In this document: piece after piece, positions 59,394 to 64,000 of the stretch
How positions within the stretch are numbered: the first letter of the stretch is position 1
Layout of the letters: every line of letters begins with the position of its first letter
NCBI GenBank assembly: GCA_041390905.1
Contig: JAWKPA010000012.1
Span: forward strand, 434,001-498,000
Reading direction: 5' to 3'
DNA length: 64,000 nt
DNA from: JACKCD01 sp041390905
GTDB taxonomy: Bacteria > Chloroflexota > Anaerolineae > Promineifilales > Promineifilaceae
Translations under genes and position numbers: made by a program
Notes under the pieces: model-generated
Told to the model about the DNA's origin: nothing
What the model saw: the letters and a program-made list of their open reading frames with translations, nothing else
The model's database searches: none

Positions 59394-60878
59394 CTACGGC
59401 AAATCCGTTTCCCCCATCAGCCAGCGGTCGCATTCGCGGGCGGCACTGCGCCCTTCGTGGATGGCCCAGACGACCAGGCTTTGGCCGCGCCGCGCATCGC
59501 CAGCGGCAAAAATCCCCTTCACGCTGGTCATGTAGTCGGTTTCGCTGGCTTCAACATTAGAACGGCCGTTTATCCCCACCCCCAACTGCCCCAACAACCC
59601 CTGATCCGGCCCCACAAACCCCATTGCCAACAGCACCATCTGCGTCGGCCACCGCTTTTCCGTGTGCGGCAGTTCCTGCGGCGACAAACGGCCGTTTTCC
59701 CCCGCCACCCACGCTACTTCAACGGTATGAACGGCCGTTAACCGCCCCGCCTCATCCCCCTCAAACCGCTTCGTCATCACCGCATAACGGCGCGGGTCGT
59801 CGCCAAAGAGTGCTTTGGCTTCTTCTTGTCCATAATCCAGCTTGTATATCTTCGGCCATTGCGGCCACGGGTTGTCGTCTGCCCGTTCATTCGGCGGCCG
59901 ATCCATAATTTCAAACTGCACCAAACTGCGGCAGCCGTGGCGCAGTGCCGTTGCCACGCAGTCGGTGCCAGTGTCGCCGCCGCCGATGACGATGACATCT
60001 TTCCCCTCAGCCGACAAAAAGTTGCCATCAGCGTGGTGTGAATCCAGCAGGCTCTTGGTGTTGCCGTGCAAATAGTCCATGGCAAAGTGGATGCCGGAGA
60101 GGGAACGGCCGTTAACCCCCAAATCACGCGGCACCCCTGCCCCCGTACACAGCACCACCGCATCAAAATCCGCCCGCAGTGCCGCCACCGGCAGGTCGCG
60201 GCCAACGGCCGTATTCGTCACAAATGCCACCCCTTCGTCGGCCATGATCTGCACCCGCCGCGCCACCAACTGCTTGTCCAGCTTCATATTGGGAATGCCA
60301 TACATCAGCAGCCCACCTACGCGATCCGACTTTTCAAACACCGTCACCCAATGCCCCGCCCGGTTAAGCTGGTCGGCGCAGGCCAGCCCGGCCGGGCCAG
60401 ACCCCACCACCGCCACCCGCTTGCCCGTCCGCTTTGGCGGCGGCTCCGGCACAATCCACCCCTTGGCATACCCCTTCTCCACAATGGCAAACTCAATGTT
60501 TTTAATCGTCACCGCCGGGTCGTGCATCCCCAGCGTACACGCCGCCTCACAGGGGGCGGGGCAAACCAGCCCCGTAAATTCGGGGAAGTTGTTGGTTTTT
60601 TGCAGCCGCCGCAACGCCTGCTGCCACCGCCCCCGATAGACCAAATCGTTCCATTCGGGAATGAGGTTGTTGATGGGGCAGCCGGAGGTCATCCCCTCTA
60701 GCAAGCGCCCCTTGTGGCAGAACGGAATGCCGCAATCCATGCAGCGCGCCCCCTGCCTTTGCAGCTTCTCATCCGGCAGATGCAAATGCACATCCTGCCA
60801 ATCCCGCACCCGCTCCAGCGGCTCCCGCTCCGTTGCCGCTTCCCGCGTAAATTCTAAAAAGCCTGTTGGTTTTGCCAT
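59394..60878 (-). CDS. gltD: Glutamate synthase small subunit
   Basis: 494 residues. N-terminal Fe-S cysteines (CMDCGIPFC, SGCPINN, CPAPCEAAC) are followed by the FAD loop VAVVGSGPAGLACADQL and the NADPH loop VIVIGGGDTGTDC. It passes electrons from NADPH to GltB. Four palindrome copies sit in loops (VNGRSLS, TAVHTVE, ENGRLS, INGRSN). It is downstream of gltB, separated by a hairpin repeat. Confidence 0.96.
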   Translation of the reverse strand: MAKPTGFLEFTREAATEREPLERVRDWQDVHLHLPDEKLQRQGARCMDCGIPFCHKGRLLEGMTSGCPINNLIPEWNDLVYRGRWQQALRRLQKTNNFPEFTGLVCPAPCEAACTLGMHDPAVTIKNIEFAIVEKGYAKGWIVPEPPPKRTGKRVAVVGSGPAGLACADQLNRAGHWVTVFEKSDRVGGLLMYGIPNMKLDKQLVARRVQIMADEGVAFVTNTAVGRDLPVAALRADFDAVVLCTGAGVPRDLGVNGRSLSGIHFAMDYLHGNTKSLLDSHHADGNFLSAEGKDVIVIGGGDTGTDCVATALRHGCRSLVQFEIMDRPPNERADDNPWPQWPKIYKLDYGQEEAKALFGDDPRRYAVMTKRFEGDEAGRLTAVHTVEVAWVAGENGRLSPQELPHTEKRWPTQMVLLAMGFVGPDQGLLGQLGVGINGRSNVEASETDYMTSVKGIFAAGDARRGQSLVVWAIHEGRSAARECDRWLMGETDLP

Positions 60879-60905
60879 TATCGCAGAAAGAGACTAAGAG
60901 ACTGA

Positions 60906-60957
60906 GAGATTAGGAGATTCAGCCTCCCAGTCTCTAGTCTCTCAATCTCCTAATCTC
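60906..60957. repeat. GAGATTAGG-word inverted repeat between gltB and gltD
   Basis: The left arm GAGATTAGGAGATT (60906-60919) pairs exactly with AATCTCCTAATCTC (60944-60957). The core and flanks contain more GAGACT/AGTCTC words. Same style as the repeats at 32624 and 35244. Confidence 0.8.
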
Positions 60958-60960
60958 CAA

Positions 60961-63900
60961 TTATCCAATCTCCAAACTCTCTTCAAACGCTACCAGCGCC
61001 GCCTCTTCACCTGCCAGTCCCCGCGCTTCCACCCGGTCAAACGCTTGCAGCATTCGGGCGTAGTCATTGGGCAGCACCTTCACAAACTGGTCAACCATCG
61101 TCTCCCAGTTGGCAAGAATCAGGCGACCCCGTTCGCTGCCGGTGTTTTCTACATGGCGGGCAATCAGTTCGCGCAGTTCCGCTTTTTCTTCCGGCACGCG
61201 CAGCGGCGACAGCCCCACCATGGCCTGGTTGCAGCGGCTGGCAAAGCTGCCCCCTTCGTCCAGCACATAGGCCACGCCGCCCGACATCCCGGCGGCAAAG
61301 TTGCGCCCCGTGCTGCCCAGCACCACCACCCGCCCCCCAGTCATATATTCGCAGCCGTGGTCGCCAACCCCTTCCACAACGGCCGTTCCGCCGCTGTTCC
61401 GCACCCCAAACCGCTCCCCCGCCACCCCGCAAATATACGCCTCGCCGCTGGTCGCCCCATACAGCGCCACATTGCCAATGATGATGTTGTCGGCCGGGTT
61501 AAACGTCGCCTTTTCCGGCGGCCGCACAATGATCTTGCCGCCAGACAGTCCCTTGCCCAGATAATCGTTGGCATCCCCTTCCAGCTCCAGCGTCAGCCCA
61601 TTGGGGATAAACGCACCAAAGCTTTGCCCGGCGGAGCCACGGAAGTGGAAATGAATGGTGTTTGCTGGAAGACCAGCAGCCCCATAGCGGCGGGTGATTT
61701 CGCTGCCGAGCATGGTGCCGACGGTGCGGTGGATGTTGCGAATGGGGAGGGTGGCAGAAACGGCAGTTCCCCCCGCCAGAGCCTCCTCCGCCAACCCCAA
61801 CAGCAACTGCCGATCCAGCGCCCCATCTAGCCCATGATCCTGCTGCGTCGTTTGCCGCCGTGCCACTTCGGGAGCCACCTCTGGCTGGTACAAAATATTG
61901 GATAAATCCAGCCCCTGCGCCTTGTAATGGTCAATCGCCGCCCCCATCTCCAGCCGTTCCGTCGCTCCCACCATCTCATCAAAGGTGCGGAACCCAAGCT
62001 CCGCCATAATGTGGCGCACATCTTCGGCCAAAAAGCGCATAAAATTGACCACATGCTCCGGTTTGCCCTGGAACTTCGCCCGCAGGGCCGGGTTTTGCGT
62101 GGCAATCCCCACCGGGCAAGTGTTCAAATGGCAAACGCGCATCATAATGCACCCCAAAGCCACCAGCGGCGAGGTGGCAAAGCCAAACTCCTCGGCACCC
62201 AGCAGCGCCGCCACCACCACATCCCGCCCCGTTTTAAGCTGGCCGTCCGTTTCCAGCCGCACCCGGCTGCGCAGGTTGTTGAGCAGCAGCGTTTGCTGCG
62301 CCTCCGCCAGCCCCAGCTCCCACGGCAGCCCGGCGTGTTTAATGCTTGTTTGCGGCGACGCGCCCGTGCCGCCGTCGTGGCCGCTAATCAAAATCACGTC
62401 GGCGTGGCCTTTGGCAACTCCCGCCGCCACCGTACCGACCCCCACCTCGGAAACGAGTTTGACGTTGATCCGCGCCTGTGGGTTGGCGTTTTTCAGGTCA
62501 TAAATCAGCTGCGCCAAATCTTCGATGGAATAAATGTCGTGGTGGGGCGGCGGTGAAATAAGGCCGACGCCGGGGGTGGCGTGGCGCACTTTGGCAATCC
62601 ACGGGTACACCTTGTGGCCGGGAAGCTGCCCGCCTTCGCCCGGTTTGGCCCCCTGTGCCATTTTGATCTGGATTTCCAGGGCTTCGTTGAGGTATTGGCT
62701 GGTCACACCAAAACGGCCGCTTGCCACTTGTTTGATGGCGCTGTTGCGCGAGTCGCCGTTTTTGTCGCGTTGGTAGCGGCGCGGGTCTTCGCCCCCTTCG
62801 CCGGTGTTGGATTTGCCGCCGATGCGGTTCATGGCGATGGCGATGCTTTCGTGGGCTTCCTGGCTGATGGAGCCGTAGGACATGGCGCCGGATTTGAAGC
62901 GGCGCATAATCGTTTCGGCTGGCTCTACTTCGTCGAGCGGCACGGGGAGCTGGTCGAATTTGAAGCGCATGAGGCCGCGCAGGGTGTAGAGCTGGCGGGA
63001 TTGGTCGTTGACGTCGCTGGCGTATTTTTGGTAGAGGTCGTAGCGGTTGGTGCGAACGGCCGTTTGCAAATTGTGAATCGTATTCGGGTTAAACAAATGG
63101 GGTTCCCCGTCTTCGCGCCACTGATACCGCCCCCCTTCCGGCAGCGTTTTGCCGTTCACCTGCCGTTCGGGGAAGGCGTGCAGATGCCGTGCCTTGACCT
63201 CATCGGCAACCACCGCCAAATCCACCCCCTCAATGCGGGAGGCGGTGCCGGGGAAGTATGCCTCGATGACGCGGCTGTGCAGCCCCACCGCCTCAAAAAT
63301 TTGCGCCCCGCGATAGCTTTGTACGGTGGAAATGCCCATTTTGGACATGACTTTGACGATCCCTTTGACGGTGCCTTTGATAAACTGCTGCACCGCCACT
63401 TTGGGTTTCACCCCCACCACCAGCTTGCGATCAATCAGGTTGACGACCGTTTCCAGAGCCAGGTACGGGTTGATCGCGTCGGCACCGTAGCCGAGCAGGG
63501 TGGCAAAGTGATGCACCTCACGCGGTTCGCCCGACTCGATGATGAGGCTGACCTGGGTGCGGCTGCCGCGCTGCACAAGGTGGTGGTGCAGCGCGGAGGT
63601 GGCGAGCAGCGACGGGATGGCGGCCTGCCAACTGTTGATGGCGCGGTCGGACAGCACTAGCAGGTTGGCTCCCTCTTCAATGGCGCGGTCGGCTTGGACA
63701 AAGAGCCACTCAAGGGCGGCTTCCAGCCCGGCCACGCCGCTGTGGACGCGGTAGAGGGTGGGAATAACGGCCGTTTTGAAGACGGAGGACGAAGGACGGA
63801 GGACGGAACGCTCCCTCATTTCGTCGTCGGTCGTCGGTCGTCGGTCATCCGTCGTTTTCCCCAAACCCAACAGCTTCGCCATCTCCCTGTTGTCCAAAAT

Positions 63901-64000
63901 CGGCGTTTCCAGGCGAATGCGGCGGCAGTGGTCGGGGCCATCGGCCAGCAAATTGCCCTGCGAGCCGAGCAGGGTGCGGGTGCTGGTGACAAGTTCTTCG
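60961..64000 (-). CDS. gltB: Glutamate synthase large subunit, 5' end outside the window
   Basis: The last 1013 or so codons are present; the frame is open to the right edge (TSTRTLLGSQGNLLADGP and beyond). Seen are the central domain, the FMN-binding synthase domain with GHDGGTGASP, the 3Fe-4S cysteines (CxxxxxCxxxxC in MRVCHLNTCPVG) and the C-terminal GXGXG beta-helix (FPNGLTLELEGDANDYLGKG region). It forms glutamate from 2-oxoglutarate and glutamine, using ammonia channelled from the N-terminal amidotransferase (not in the window). Codons at about 63766-63866 encode a roughly 30-residue low-complexity insertion not expected in the family. Confidence 0.95.
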   Translation of the reverse strand, partial: EELVTSTRTLLGSQGNLLADGPDHCRRIRLETPILDNREMAKLLGLGKTTDDRRPTTDDEMRERSVLRPSSSVFKTAVIPTLYRVHSGVAGLEAALEWLFVQADRAIEEGANLLVLSDRAINSWQAAIPSLLATSALHHHLVQRGSRTQVSLIIESGEPREVHHFATLLGYGADAINPYLALETVVNLIDRKLVVGVKPKVAVQQFIKGTVKGIVKVMSKMGISTVQSYRGAQIFEAVGLHSRVIEAYFPGTASRIEGVDLAVVADEVKARHLHAFPERQVNGKTLPEGGRYQWREDGEPHLFNPNTIHNLQTAVRTNRYDLYQKYASDVNDQSRQLYTLRGLMRFKFDQLPVPLDEVEPAETIMRRFKSGAMSYGSISQEAHESIAIAMNRIGGKSNTGEGGEDPRRYQRDKNGDSRNSAIKQVASGRFGVTSQYLNEALEIQIKMAQGAKPGEGGQLPGHKVYPWIAKVRHATPGVGLISPPPHHDIYSIEDLAQLIYDLKNANPQARINVKLVSEVGVGTVAAGVAKGHADVILISGHDGGTGASPQTSIKHAGLPWELGLAEAQQTLLLNNLRSRVRLETDGQLKTGRDVVVAALLGAEEFGFATSPLVALGCIMMRVCHLNTCPVGIATQNPALRAKFQGKPEHVVNFMRFLAEDVRHIMAELGFRTFDEMVGATERLEMGAAIDHYKAQGLDLSNILYQPEVAPEVARRQTTQQDHGLDGALDRQLLLGLAEEALAGGTAVSATLPIRNIHRTVGTMLGSEITRRYGAAGLPANTIHFHFRGSAGQSFGAFIPNGLTLELEGDANDYLGKGLSGGKIIVRPPEKATFNPADNIIIGNVALYGATSGEAYICGVAGERFGVRNSGGTAVVEGVGDHGCEYMTGGRVVVLGSTGRNFAAGMSGGVAYVLDEGGSFASRCNQAMVGLSPLRVPEEKAELRELIARHVENTGSERGRLILANWETMVDQFVKVLPNDYARMLQAFDRVEARGLAGEEAALVAFEESLEIG
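63766..63866. repeat. GACGGAGGAC/TCGTCGGTCG repeat inserted in gltB
   Basis: AACGGCCGTT is followed by GACGGAGGAC words and then TCGTCGGTCG words in roughly complementary order, all inside the gltB frame. It encodes Thr/Asp/Arg-rich sequence (TTDDRRPTTDDEMRERS) between the conserved LDNREMAKL and the LEAALEWL helix. It looks like an intergenic-type word repeat that landed in frame. Confidence 0.75.

Larger units (their letters stand above)
317..63773. repeat. Highly iterated palindrome family AACGGCCGTT (HIP1-like), dispersed
   Basis: The 10-base palindrome AACGGCCGTT, commonly extended to AAACGGCCGTTT, recurs roughly once per 700-800 bases across the window. By eye I count about 80-90 exact copies plus about a dozen one-base variants. 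Examples lie near 317, 699, 5353, 8987, 10292, 11545, 18301, 22230, 26355, 31655, 34872, 38377, 43053, 51740, 57075 and 63766. Copies sit in both coding and intergenic DNA, and there is a tandem cluster at 12871-13277. None was seen between about 13.3 and 18.3 kb, in infB or rbfA, or between about 43.97 and 46.56 kb. The core CGGCCG is strand-symmetric. The function is unknown. Confidence 0.95.

Noticed and set aside
62581..63660. 359-codon plus-strand open frame opposite gltB
   Set aside because: Antisense to well-conserved gltB; composition follows the gltB codon pattern and no family features are seen.

Overview
This 64 kb window looks like a chromosomal segment of a Chloroflexota bacterium (Anaerolineae/Ardenticatenia-like, possibly from a metagenome). 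The assignment is inferred from gene content: Thr/Pro-rich linkers of the TPTPTP type, FHA/von Willebrand A proteins, kinase-sulfatase-modifying-factor fusions, a short IF-2 and the nusA-ylxR-infB-rbfA-nrnA order. GC is moderate to high. No rRNA, tRNA or CRISPR array was seen.

Layout. 1-12 kb: a giant ammonium-transporter/histidine-kinase fusion, a degenerate UvrD-like helicase, an AAA ATPase, and a divergent pair of membrane VWA-FHA proteins. 12-17 kb: a VapBC-type pair, a tandem array of about 52 bp units, then an AT-richer island with an LVIVD lipoprotein and the remains of an RHS/SpvB protein ending in an M23-like domain. 17-23 kb: the nusA-ylxR-infB-rbfA-nrnA operon with two structured leaders. 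23-31 kb (mostly minus): PLP enzyme, dienelactone hydrolase, amidotransferase, RluA, Nudix-like, nusB, Asp23, a frameshifted cyclophilin, fabG-fabD-rpmF. 31-35 kb: pheS-pheT behind a leader with a Phe-rich leader peptide and an attenuator. 35-42 kb: kinase-FGE fusion, a broken DUF5615/DUF433 pair, pyrophosphatase-like protein, methyltransferase, class A penicillin-binding protein. 42-49 kb: five signalling genes (REC, PAS-HK-REC, FIST, 7TM-PAS-HK, REC-GAF-HK). 49-57 kb: msrPQ, an L,D-transpeptidase, a secreted protein, a hydrolase and two peptide ABC ATPases. 57-59 kb: a toxin-antitoxin cluster with a duplicated DUF2442 fragment. 59-64 kb: a cold-shock protein and gltD-gltB (gltB runs off the right edge).

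The strongest window-wide signal is a highly iterated palindrome, AACGGCCGTT (often AAACGGCCGTTT). I counted roughly 80-90 exact copies by eye, in and between genes on both strands, where well under one is expected by chance. It resembles cyanobacterial HIP1 in behaviour but not in sequence. In coding regions it produces recurring peptides (TAV, NGR, RPF). It is absent from the 13.3-17.4 kb island. A second family, AGAAGTTCAACTTCT-loop-AGAAGTTGAACTTCT, occurs nine times, at gene boundaries and between genes, with at least one compensated variant.

The most mechanistically complete find is the pheST leader at 31296-31491: a near-consensus promoter, a leaderless 31-codon ORF with five clustered Phe codons, and mutually exclusive hairpins ending in a textbook terminator. 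All functional calls rest on reading the sequence and on family knowledge; no database search was run.
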